From positions 1 to 12,968 of the forward strand of contig CAYOUE010000092.1 in assembly GCA_964407075.1 (NCBI GenBank): DNA of 12,968 bases. The letters are read 5' to 3'. The notes under the pieces were generated by a model. That model did not search any database. It was not told the DNA's origin and was given only the letters and a program-made list of their open reading frames with translations. Position 1 is the stretch's first letter; each line of letters starts with the position of its first letter. Position numbers and translations under genes: made by a program. The stretch comes from JAHQVI01 sp964407075. Its GTDB lineage: Bacteria; Pseudomonadota; Alphaproteobacteria; Rhizobiales; Rhodomicrobiaceae. This document shows positions 7,703 to 12,968 of the stretch, piece by piece.

Positions 7703-8053
7703 CTAGCAATTCGGCCGCTTGCATATCGCAACCGTACCGTCTCCGGCGAGATCGTTACGGTAAGCGTCAGCAATGCACTGCAGATTCCTTCTGGTAAAGG
7801 TGATGAGCAACTCGCCGCTTTTCGCCCCCAAAGCCTGAAGATTGAGGAGAACCGGTTCGCGCTGGCTCATATAGCCGGGCAGGTTGTCGACGACCTGTTT
7901 AAGCGCCGCCTTGTCGACCTCCCAGGTCTCGCCGTCCGGGCACTGAAGGCGTCCGTTCTGCGCCTGCGCGCCAATGCTCGTTCCGAAAAGCAGGCCGGCG
8001 CAGATCAACGCCGCCATTCCGCCCGATTTCAGCGCCTGGTAGCTTCCGGTCAT
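7703..8053 (-). CDS. Secreted four-cysteine hypothetical protein
   Basis: A 116-residue protein with a Sec signal peptide: residues ~9-29 are hydrophobic (MAALICAGLLFGTSIGAQA), ending with an AQA signal-peptidase site before QNGRLQ. The mature ~87-residue protein has four cysteines (LQCPDG, LQCIAD, AICKRP and the last residue NC). This is consistent with two disulfides in the periplasm and a C-terminus locked by one of them. I do not recognise the family. The start at 8053 was chosen because GAGGG lies upstream at suitable distance. Alternative ATG (8062) and TTG (8083) starts only lengthen the signal's N-region. It heads a two-gene operon with the single-span membrane protein 14 bases downstream. 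Together they could form an envelope complex, which is inference from spacing and shared cysteine content. Confidence 0.7.
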   Translation of the reverse strand: MTGSYQALKSGGMAALICAGLLFGTSIGAQAQNGRLQCPDGETWEVDKAALKQVVDNLPGYMSQREPVLLNLQALGAKSGELLITFTRRNLQCIADAYRNDLAGDGTVAICKRPNC

Positions 8054-8275
8054 GGTTCCCATACCCTCTTTGCGTCTCAACAAGGATTATTTCCGTTCGT
8101 TTCTTAGCCGTTCCAAGACTAGACAAATCCATTCATGCTGAACAAGACATTTATGGCGAACCGGCTCACGGGAGACGCGCCGCGCAAGCCACTTGTGACA
8201 GTCGTGCCGCGCTTTGATGAAAAGCGGATGACAGCCGGGGCTTGCGCGCCTACCTTTCCGGTTATGGAGTTTATT

Positions 8276-9008
8276 GTGAACCATGCGCCTAAAACGGCCT
8301 TCACCCTTGTCGATACCTGGGTTTTCGATCTCGACAACACGCTCTACCCGGCCGAATGCAACCTTTTCGCGCAGGTCGATCAGCGCATGGGCGCGTTCAT
8401 CTCGGAACTGCTCGGCGTGGACCGGGCGGAGGCGAGGCGCATCCAGAAGGACTATTATTACCGCTACGGCACGACGCTTGCCGGGCTGATGGCCGAGCAC
8501 AGGCTGCCGCCGCAGCGCTTTCTAGACTATGTCCATGACATCGACCTCGCCGCCGTGCCGGAAGCGCCGGAACTGGGTGCGGTCATCGAACGGCTGCCTG
8601 GCCGGAAATACATCTTTACGAACGGCTCGCGCCGCCATGCCGAGCGGGTCGCCGCCAAGCTCGGCGTGCTGCATCATTTCGAGGACATCTTCGACATCGT
8701 CGCCGGAGACTATGTGCCAAAGCCCGCTGCGGACGCCTATGACCGCTTCCTGAAGGCGCATGGGGTGGAGCCGCGCGCGAGCGCCATGTTCGAGGACATC
8801 CCGCACAATCTCGAAGCCCCGCACGCCCTCGGCATGGCGACGGTGCTCGTGCATTCGGCCCATGACGACCACCCGTCGCAGAAGCAGGATCGCGGAGTGG
8901 CGCGCCCTCCCGCCGCATGTCCATCATTTCACCGCCGACCTGCGCGGTTTTCTGGAGGAGACGCTGGCGGAGATTGCGGCAAAGGCCGAGAGCGGCAAGG
9001 ACGAATAG
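8276..9008 (+). CDS. HAD-family pyrimidine 5'-nucleotidase (apparent +1 frameshift near 8887-8888)
   Basis: A subfamily-I HAD phosphatase of the pyrimidine 5'-nucleotidase type that in many Rhizobiales lies between argB and dapD. All four HAD motifs are intact: DLDNT (nucleophile Asp18 and acid Asp20), FTNGS (Thr115-Asn116), the VPKP lysine (Lys149) and FEDI (Asp174). The GTG at 8276 is preceded by TGGAG with a 6-base gap and gives the family's short NHAP… start; upstream in-frame ATGs lack ribosome sites. The frame is good to HPSQKQ at 8887. The family-like ending then continues one base out of register, as IAEWRALPPHVHHFTADL to the stop at 9008. One extra G in the GG at 8887-8888 explains this. 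Without correction the frame runs to 9082 through unrelated residues. The product could still fold without its last 40 residues. Corrected length is 243 residues. Confidence 0.85.
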
Positions 9009-9159
9009 AATTGAAGATGCCAAGCAGGCATTGTTGGCCAGCGGACGGGAGCCGGCAAGGCGAACGCCGCGCAAGGCTTTAAGCCGCGCACGCCTCCTGC
9101 TATTTCATGCACAGCAACAATCCGGCAATCGAGAATTGCTTTGCGCGAACACGACCAGA

Positions 9160-9197
9160 TGTCACCTTTCAATTGACATGTCATTCAAAAGGTGACA
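9160..9197. promoter_or_regulatory. Tandem palindromic operator of higBA
   Basis: A 38-base element directly in front of the toxin gene. It consists of two adjoining 19-base sites, TGTCACCTTTCAATTGACA and TGTCATTCAAAAGGTGACA, each with the form TGTCA-N9-TGACA. The outer arms TGTCACCTTT and AAAGGTGACA are perfect inverted repeats. A 10-base palindrome TGACATGTCA sits exactly in the middle, with 4 bases on either side. Antitoxins of the HigA family typically bind such palindromes to repress their own operon. Here two dimers could bind side by side and cover the translation start region. A TTGACA at 9173-9178 lies inside, but no good -10 box stands at the right distance, so the promoter position is not settled. 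Confidence 0.7.
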
Positions 9198-9206
9198 GTG
9201 TCGGAC

Positions 9207-9491
9207 ATGATAAAAAGCTTCTCGGATGGCGCGCTCAAACGGCTTTGGGAAGACGGCAGGGCGAAGGGCATCGATCCGAAGTCGTTGCCGAAAATCAGGC
9301 GTCTTCTGACAGCATTGAATGCAATCTGCCATCCCGATGAAATGGACGTACCCGGGAATCACTATCACGCTCTGAAAGGCGACCGTGACGGCCAATATGC
9401 CGTGACGATCCGTGCGAACTGGCGGCTCGTCTTCGAATGGGATGGCGAGCATGTCATTCGCGCAAGACAGGAAGATTATCATGGCGACTGA
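9207..9491 (+). CDS. higB: HigB-type mRNA interferase toxin (RelE/ParE superfamily)
   Basis: A 94-residue toxin of HigB type, which in the family cleaves mRNA on the ribosome. It aligns with the classical HigB pattern from end to end: MIKSFSDGALKRLWEDG at the start, HALKGDRDGQYAVTIRANWRL in the core and EDYHGD at the end, including the HxLKGDR, RANWR and DYH residues that build the catalytic face. The ATG at 9207 matches the canonical family start. In-frame GTG codons at 9192 and 9198 lie in or beside the operator, and the one at 9198 has a better AGGTGA ribosome site, so the true start may be three residues earlier. Its stop overlaps the higA start by 11 bases, the toxin-first order usual for higBA. 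It is probably repressed by the HigA-HigB complex through the element just upstream. Confidence 0.93.
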   Translation: MIKSFSDGALKRLWEDGRAKGIDPKSLPKIRRLLTALNAICHPDEMDVPGNHYHALKGDRDGQYAVTIRANWRLVFEWDGEHVIRARQEDYHGD

Positions 9492-9801
9492 ACAGCAAGT
9501 CACGAAGGGACCGGCCTTCAAGCCCGCGCATCCGGGTGAGATTTTGCGCGAAGACGTGCTGCCCGAACTTGATATGCCGAAAGCGAAGCTTGCACAGCAT
9601 CTCGGGATCAGCCGGAACACGCTTTACAAGCTGCTCAACGAAGAGCAGCCCGTGACGCTCGACATTGCGCTACGGCTTGGCCGGGCGCTCGGAAATGGCG
9701 CACGCTTCTGGCTGGCCTTGCAGATGCAGCATGATCTGTGGACGGCGGAACGTGAAGCCCGTGTTGATGTTAAGCCGTTGAAATGGAAGGGTGCGGCGTA
9801 G
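9481..9801 (+). CDS. higA: HigA-type antitoxin (XRE-family HTH)
   Basis: A 106-residue antitoxin/repressor. After a short polar tail comes the family signature HPGEILREDVLPEL (residues 17-30), then a helix-turn-helix KAKLAQHLGISRNTLYKLLN (residues 34-53), then VTLDIALRLGRALGNGARFWLALQ, typical of the HigA/VapI group of XRE proteins. It would neutralise HigB by complex formation and repress the operon from the tandem palindrome upstream. The ATG at 9481 has AGGAAG six bases upstream and lies inside the end of higB, so translation is coupled. An in-frame GTG upstream at 9412 would only duplicate higB sequence. The C-terminal ~25 residues (ARVDVKPLKWKGAA) are basic and end within the start of the next small gene. 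Confidence 0.94.
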   Translation: MATEQQVTKGPAFKPAHPGEILREDVLPELDMPKAKLAQHLGISRNTLYKLLNEEQPVTLDIALRLGRALGNGARFWLALQMQHDLWTAEREARVDVKPLKWKGAA

Positions 9802-10022
9802 CGTTGAATAAGAAAGAGGAAATGCTCAAATATCTTTGCGGCAATCGTGGCATGTGGCTTTGCGATGAATGCATCGAAGATAAGCTGCATCTCGGCCCGA
9901 ATGCTGTGAACGGCAGCGGGCGTCAACTTCGCGGCGAAGGCTTAATTGAGCGCCGGGAAATGTCGAACCGTATTCAATGCAGTCGTTGCGACGAAGTTCG
10001 TTGCTGTAACCATGCAGGCTAA
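9783..10022 (+). CDS. Small HTH/zinc-ribbon-like hypothetical protein
   Basis: A 79-residue protein without an assigned function. It starts as helices (KKEEMLKYLCGNRGMWLCDECIEDKL), then a segment resembling a winged-helix recognition helix (NAVNGSGRQLRGEGLIERRE), and ends in QCSRCDEVRCC. CxxC pairs near residues 27-30 and 67-70 could bind one zinc ion. I recall small bacterial proteins with the same WLCDxC…RQLxxEGxIxR…CxxC layout, but I cannot name a family. The ATG at 9783 overlaps the end of higA by 19 bases. A TTG at 9804 or ATG at 9822 would remove the overlap and keep all domains, so the start is uncertain. It is probably the third cistron of the higBA operon. It ends 11 bases before a convergent gene, with no room for a terminator. 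Composition is AT-richer than the core genes. Confidence 0.6.
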   Translation: MEGCGVALNKKEEMLKYLCGNRGMWLCDECIEDKLHLGPNAVNGSGRQLRGEGLIERREMSNRIQCSRCDEVRCCNHAG

Positions 10023-10033
10023 AGCTTGACGCA

Positions 10034-10489
10034 TTACAGCGGCCAGACTTGGCGTCCGATGCTTTTGAATTTCGTAATAGCCAGAGCACCGCGTTCATTT
10101 CTTGATTTGCTGCCGGGCTTCATTATCGCCGCTTCTATCTGTGCTCGATCGGCTTCGTATATACGCAATGCCTCGAAACGCTCGTTCATCATGACGAGCA
10201 CAACGCTATCCCATTCATGATCCAGTTTGATTCCGCCAACACGCTGGCCGACGATTCTTTTGTGTTCCGGGATGCAGCGGGCCTTGATCTGAATCTTCCT
10301 CCCGTTCTTGTCGATCGCGTCATAGCCGGGTTCCCGTGCATCTGCCAGTTCGAGATCGAGAATCTTTGCAGCCAGATACTCGCCCATTTCACCCGTGATG
10401 CCGAGCGGTTTGCCGGTCATGTCGTAATACTCGACTGCCGCCTGTCGCGCGCGTTCGAGTATGCCTTCCACGGCCTGCATGTCAGTCAT
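10034..10489 (-). CDS. DUF6998-type protein with PD-(D/E)XK nuclease-like signature
   Basis: A 151-residue standalone protein. It shows TGKPLGITGEMGEYLAAKIL (Glu34/Glu37), then Gly-Tyr-Asp57-Ala and Ile-Gln67-Ile-Lys69, the E…D…(Q/E)xK arrangement of the PD-(D/E)XK nuclease fold. HEWDSVVLVMMNERFEALRIY and a conserved ending PGSKSRNERGALAITKFKSIG follow. I associate this layout with the uncharacterised DUF6998 group from memory. Whether it cuts nucleic acid, recognises it, or has lost activity is not known; Gln in place of Glu before xK occurs in active members of the superfamily. ATG at 10489 has GGGAG about 9 bases upstream, and an ATG three codons later is possible. It is transcribed against the higBA operon and away from brnT, so it has its own promoter in 10490-10640. 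It is probably part of a mobile accessory segment. Confidence 0.75.
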   Translation of the reverse strand: MTDMQAVEGILERARQAAVEYYDMTGKPLGITGEMGEYLAAKILDLELADAREPGYDAIDKNGRKIQIKARCIPEHKRIVGQRVGGIKLDHEWDSVVLVMMNERFEALRIYEADRAQIEAAIMKPGSKSRNERGALAITKFKSIGRQVWPL

Positions 10490-10596
10490 TGATCTGATCT
10501 CCCGCGCCTGTTGATGTCAGAGTCGTAGCATTGCTGGCGATTCGGCCTTGGATCAATCCTCACAGCCGTTCGGGAATACGTTGTGAGTCCTCGATT

Positions 10597-10640
10597 AAAA
10601 AAGTCGCATCAACCACTTTTTTGTATATACGAAATACATT
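10597..10640. promoter_or_regulatory. Inverted repeat and promoter-like region before brnT
   Basis: Directly upstream of brnT lies an 8-base perfect inverted repeat, AAAAAAGT (10597-10604) and ACTTTTTT (10615-10622), with a 10-base spacer. It is followed at once by the palindrome GTATATAC (10623-10630) and by TGTAT…ATACA arms across 10622-10638. BrnA proteins are known to repress brnTA from palindromes near the -10 box, so this is the probable operator/promoter. TATATA at 10624-10629 could be a -10 element. That would place the transcript start within a few bases of the ATG at 10641, which lacks a recognisable ribosome site. The A/T-run repeat alone could also act as a bidirectional terminator. 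Confidence 0.45.
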
Positions 10641-10907
10641 ATGTTTGAATGGGACGATGACAAAGCCGCCGCCAATCTCGCCAAGCATGGCGTTGCGTTC
10701 GAGCGCGTGGGAGATTTTGATTGGAGCACGGCGCAGATCATTGTTGATGATCGCGAAGACTATGGCGAGCTACGGATGAAGGCACTCGGCTTAATCGGCG
10801 ATCGCCTGCACGTCCTGATATTCACAGAACGTGAAGATGCCATTCGTGTCATCAGCCTGCGACGGGCAAACAAGCGTGAGGTAGAAGCGTATGAACAGCA
10901 AACCTAA
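10641..10907 (+). CDS. brnT: BrnT-family ribonuclease toxin
   Basis: An 88-residue toxin of the BrnT family, RelE-like ribonucleases that inhibit translation. The diagnostic start FEWDDDKAAANLAKHGVAFE is followed by a variable segment and then REDYGELRMKALGLIGDRLHVLIFTERED and IRVISLRRANKREVEAYEQ, the RxISxRRAxxxE ending that defines the family and contains its catalytic-face arginines. Length is normal. The ATG has no clear Shine-Dalgarno sequence, and the transcript may be nearly leaderless from a TATATA box 12-17 bases upstream. The gene overlaps brnA by 17 bases, so toxin and antitoxin are translationally coupled. An A/T-run inverted repeat and palindromes upstream suggest autoregulation by BrnA. 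Confidence 0.93.
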   Translation: MFEWDDDKAAANLAKHGVAFERVGDFDWSTAQIIVDDREDYGELRMKALGLIGDRLHVLIFTEREDAIRVISLRRANKREVEAYEQQT

Positions 10908-11367
10908 GCATATTGATCAGGACGCATGGGATGCTGTGGATTCGCCGGAACTCACTGACGACGAACTTGCCCGGATGAAACCGGCGCGAGAAGTGCTGAA
11001 ACCCGCCCTGTTCGAAAAGCTGGCGAAGGGGCGCGGCCCGCAAAAGAAGCCGACGAAGGAACCTGTTTACTTGCGCCTTGACCGCGAGGTCGTTGAACAC
11101 TTCCGCGCCATGGGGCCCGGCTGGCAGACGAAGGTCAATGAGGCATTGCGCGAATCTATACATGAACGCACTCACACTGTCGCGCGTAGCGGAAAGCAGA
11201 TGCCAAGGGCAGCAAGTTCCGGCGTTTATGTAACGCGAGCAAGCGGTGCAAAATCTGAAAAGAGCGTAGTACGCGGCGGCGAACCGTTCTCGCCCAAGGG
11301 CGAAGCGCGAACCGGACGCTGGACATCGGCCAAGAAGCAAACCTCGAAGCCAAGTCGTAAGAAATAG
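10891..11367 (+). CDS. brnA: BrnA-family antitoxin with long basic C-terminal extension
   Basis: A 158-residue antitoxin. Residues 1-50 form the toxin-binding region (DDELARMKPAREVLKPALF), and residues 57-91 are the ribbon-helix-helix DNA-binding domain EPVYLRLDREVVEHFRAMG with GPGWQTKVNEALRESI, as in ordinary BrnA. Family members usually stop a few residues later, near 90-110 residues. Here about 67 further residues follow, rich in Lys, Arg and Ser and poor in hydrophobic residues (for example SAKKQTSKPSRKK at the end), so the tail is probably disordered and could bind nucleic acid. GAGG precedes the ATG, which lies inside brnT. The stop is 9 bases before the next gene. BrnA is expected to bind BrnT and repress the operon. 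The tail may be a read-through after loss of an older stop or a genuine addition. Confidence 0.9.
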   Translation: MNSKPKHIDQDAWDAVDSPELTDDELARMKPAREVLKPALFEKLAKGRGPQKKPTKEPVYLRLDREVVEHFRAMGPGWQTKVNEALRESIHERTHTVARSGKQMPRAASSGVYVTRASGAKSEKSVVRGGEPFSPKGEARTGRWTSAKKQTSKPSRKK

Positions 11368-11376
11368 AAGGGCAAT

Positions 11377-11928
11377 ATGACAGCTAAGAAAGACCCGCTA
11401 TTTGCCCGTCAGTTGTTCGGTGATGCCCATTCGGCGCTAATTCAGCTTCAAGATGCGGTAGACAATCCGAAGGCAAACTGGCGTGTGCCTTGGGTTGCGG
11501 CGGTCGCAATCTTACGTGGCATCGGCCACGTACTGAAAGAAGTTGACGGGGCGAACGATTCTGAAGTCGCCGACTTTATGGAAAAGGCTTGGTCTTCATG
11601 GAAGACCGATCCGCTCTTTCAGCAGCTAAAAACATCGCGAGACAAGACGCTGAAAGTATATGACTTCGGCGTAACACATCACGTCTCGCCTGTCTGGTCC
11701 AGCCGGTATCAACGACCGGAAGATGATCCAGATGCCCGGAACTGCGGCTTCCTCTTTTTCGAAGGCAGCGCAAAGGACGCCGTCCGCACGCTATGGAACA
11801 TCTGGATATGGTGGTCTGAAAAATTAGCGCAATTGGAAATGCTGACAGGGCGAATAGAGCTGGACGCCGCAAAAAGACAGATGACGTTCGACCGCTTTGT
11901 CAGTTCGTGCGACTCGAATGCGATCTAG
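11377..11928 (+). CDS. Hypothetical helical protein, third gene of the brnTA operon
   Basis: A 183-residue protein I do not recognise. It is predicted to be mostly helical, with no signal peptide and no transmembrane span. Residues 10-55 (LFGDAHSALIQLQDAVDN, then VAAVAILRGIGHVLKEVDG) and 60-95 (FMEKAWSSWKTDPLFQQL, then KTSRDKTLKVYDFG) look like packed helices. A tryptophan-rich helix (TLWNIWIWWSEKLAQLE) follows near residue 145. The RDKTLK stretch faintly recalls the Rx4(H/K) motif of HEPN-type proteins, but this is too weak for assignment. GAAGGG lies six bases before the ATG, and only 9 bases separate it from brnA, so it is very probably co-transcribed with the toxin-antitoxin pair. Base composition is like the rest of the insert. 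A role tied to the brn system is inferred from position only. Confidence 0.7.
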   Translation: MTAKKDPLFARQLFGDAHSALIQLQDAVDNPKANWRVPWVAAVAILRGIGHVLKEVDGANDSEVADFMEKAWSSWKTDPLFQQLKTSRDKTLKVYDFGVTHHVSPVWSSRYQRPEDDPDARNCGFLFFEGSAKDAVRTLWNIWIWWSEKLAQLEMLTGRIELDAAKRQMTFDRFVSSCDSNAI

Positions 11929-12062
11929 CCATAACAACGGCCGCGTTGCTGCCCAGCCTATAAATAGCAAACCCCGCCTTCTCACGGCTAACCCGTCCAA
12001 GATTGACAATTCCCTCACCATACGCTCCATCAAAGGCTGAAACCGCAGCGCAGGGAAATGCC

Positions 12063-12902
12063 ATGGCCGAACAGCTCAAATCCGTCATCGAAGCCGCGTT
12101 CGAGGCGCGCGACAGCGTCAATGCCAAGACCACAGGCGAAATCCGGGATGCCGTGGAGGCTGCGCTCGCCATGCTCGACAGGGGCGAGGCGCGCGTCGCT
12201 GAGAAACGGGACGGCGAATGGGTCGTCAACGAATGGCTGAAAAAGGCGGTGCTGCTGTCCTTCCGGCTTAACGACATGACGCCGATTTCCGGCGGTCCCG
12301 GCGGCGCGACATGGTGGGACAAGGTGCCCTCGAAATTCGCGGGCTGGGGCGATGGCGAATGGCGGACGGCCGGTTTCCGCGCCGTGCCGAACTGCGTCGT
12401 GCGGCACTCGGCCTATATCGCATCGGGCGTCGTGCTGATGCCGAGCTTCGTCAATCTCGGGGCATATGTGGACAGCGGCACGATGGTCGATACATGGGCG
12501 ACGGTCGGCTCATGCGCGCAGATCGGCAAGAATGTGCATATCTCGGGCGGCGCGGGGATCGGCGGCGTACTGGAGCCGCTTCAGGCAAACCCGGTCATCA
12601 TCGAGGATAATTGCTTCATCGGCGCGCGGGCCGAAGTCGCCGAAGGCGTGATCGTCGGCGAAGGCTCGGTCCTGTCGATGGGCGTCTATATCGGCCAGTC
12701 GACGAAGATCGTGGACCGAACCACGGGCGAGATCTTCCGCGGCAAGGTTCCGCCCTACTCCGTCGTCGTGCCGGGTGCAATGCCGGGCAAGCCGCTCCCG
12801 AACGGCGAGCCGGGCCCGTCGCTATATTGCGCCGTGATCGTCAAGCGCGTCGACGAGCAGACCCGCTCGAAGACGTCGATCAACGAGTTGCTGCGGGATT
12901 AG
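12063..12902 (+). CDS. dapD: 2,3,4,5-tetrahydropyridine-2,6-dicarboxylate N-succinyltransferase
   Basis: A 279-residue enzyme of the succinylase branch of lysine and meso-diaminopimelate synthesis, transferring succinyl from succinyl-CoA to tetrahydrodipicolinate. Residues 1-100 are the helical N-domain (LKSVIEAAFEARDSVNAKT, later NEWLKKAVLLSFRLND). Residues ~105-240 form the left-handed beta-helix of hexapeptide repeats (ASGVVLMPSFVNLGAYVDSG and following). The catalytic Asp143 in MVDTW and Glu191 in GARAEVAEG keep the spacing of the Asp141/Glu189 pair known from mycobacterial DapD. The ATG at 12063 has AGGGA upstream. A TTG at 12003 would add 20 residues not needed for the fold, and that TTGACA is a plausible -35 element, though its -10 is poor. 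It normally follows the HAD phosphatase gene directly in Rhizobiales; here about 3 kb intervenes. Confidence 0.96.
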   Translation: MAEQLKSVIEAAFEARDSVNAKTTGEIRDAVEAALAMLDRGEARVAEKRDGEWVVNEWLKKAVLLSFRLNDMTPISGGPGGATWWDKVPSKFAGWGDGEWRTAGFRAVPNCVVRHSAYIASGVVLMPSFVNLGAYVDSGTMVDTWATVGSCAQIGKNVHISGGAGIGGVLEPLQANPVIIEDNCFIGARAEVAEGVIVGEGSVLSMGVYIGQSTKIVDRTTGEIFRGKVPPYSVVVPGAMPGKPLPNGEPGPSLYCAVIVKRVDEQTRSKTSINELLRD

Positions 12903-12914
12903 CGAGACTGTTTT

Positions 12915-12968
12915 TGACGTGCTCCCCGTAGATGCCCCCATTTTGAGGTTAGTCTCTGTTCGCGAAGG
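12915..12968. mobile_element. Possible insertion-sequence end (cut by right edge)
   Basis: Twelve bases after dapD, the sequence TGACGTGCTCCCCGTAGATG begins, followed by a C-run, TTTTGAGG and, at the very edge, GCGAAGG. It starts with TG and resembles the terminal repeats of some alphaproteobacterial IS3-family elements as I remember them, with room for a ribosome site before an OrfA start. No transposase codon is visible before the edge and no second end or target duplication can be checked, so this rests on recall only. GAGACT (12904-12909) and AGTCTC (12951-12956) are also inverted, probably by chance. Confidence 0.22.

Noticed and set aside
8135..8275. 47-codon N-terminal extension of the HAD gene
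   Set aside because: Not family-like and without a ribosome site, while the GTG at 8276 has TGGAG at good distance and gives the expected N-terminus.
9017..9031. ATGCC-AAGCA-GGCAT hairpin after the HAD gene as a terminator
   Set aside because: Five-base stem without a T-run; too weak to call.
11935..11948. CAACG-GCCG-CGTTG palindrome after the third brn-operon gene
   Set aside because: Short, not followed by T residues and without symmetric neighbours; likely chance in GC-rich DNA.

Overview
The window is GC-rich DNA from an alphaproteobacterium, most likely a Hyphomicrobiales/Rhizobiales member. This rests on codon use, on the protein types, and on the argB – HAD pyrimidine 5'-nucleotidase – dapD order, which in many Rhizobiales genomes forms a tight chromosomal cluster (remembered synteny, not searched). 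No tRNA, rRNA, CRISPR array or complete insertion sequence is visible, and no gene-free stretch exceeds 300 bases.

Left part (1-5230). A TPR lipoprotein of TadD type is cut by the left edge (minus strand). Next comes a glutathione S-transferase (minus), divergent from a translationally coupled pair: an M17 leucyl-aminopeptidase-like enzyme and an SH3/NlpC-P60 cell-wall peptidase. Convergent with that pair is a long, strange protein: a ClpA-type N-domain without any AAA+ motor, a Pro/Ala-rich linker, an unrecognised C-terminal domain and a C-terminal membrane anchor.

Middle part (5231-9008). argB is followed by a single-domain ModE-like regulator. A two-gene minus-strand cassette encodes a secreted four-cysteine protein and a single-span membrane protein, both unrecognised. 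Divergent from it is the HAD pyrimidine 5'-nucleotidase, whose reading frame is broken by an apparent one-base insertion about 40 codons from its end.

Right part (9009-12062). Roughly 3 kb of visibly AT-richer DNA separates the HAD gene from dapD and looks like an accessory insert. It holds a higBA toxin-antitoxin pair with a 38-bp operator made of two tandem palindromes, a small HTH/zinc-ribbon-like protein overlapping higA, a convergent standalone PD-(D/E)XK-like protein (DUF6998-type), and a brnTA toxin-antitoxin pair with a long basic extension on BrnA. A closely following third gene of unknown function completes it. dapD resumes the core cluster. The last ~55 bases after dapD resemble an insertion-sequence end, but this is weak.

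Most coordinates are supported by family-conserved motifs and start-codon context. Functions of the Clp-N protein, the periplasmic cassette, the HTH/zinc protein and the third gene of the brn operon are unknown.
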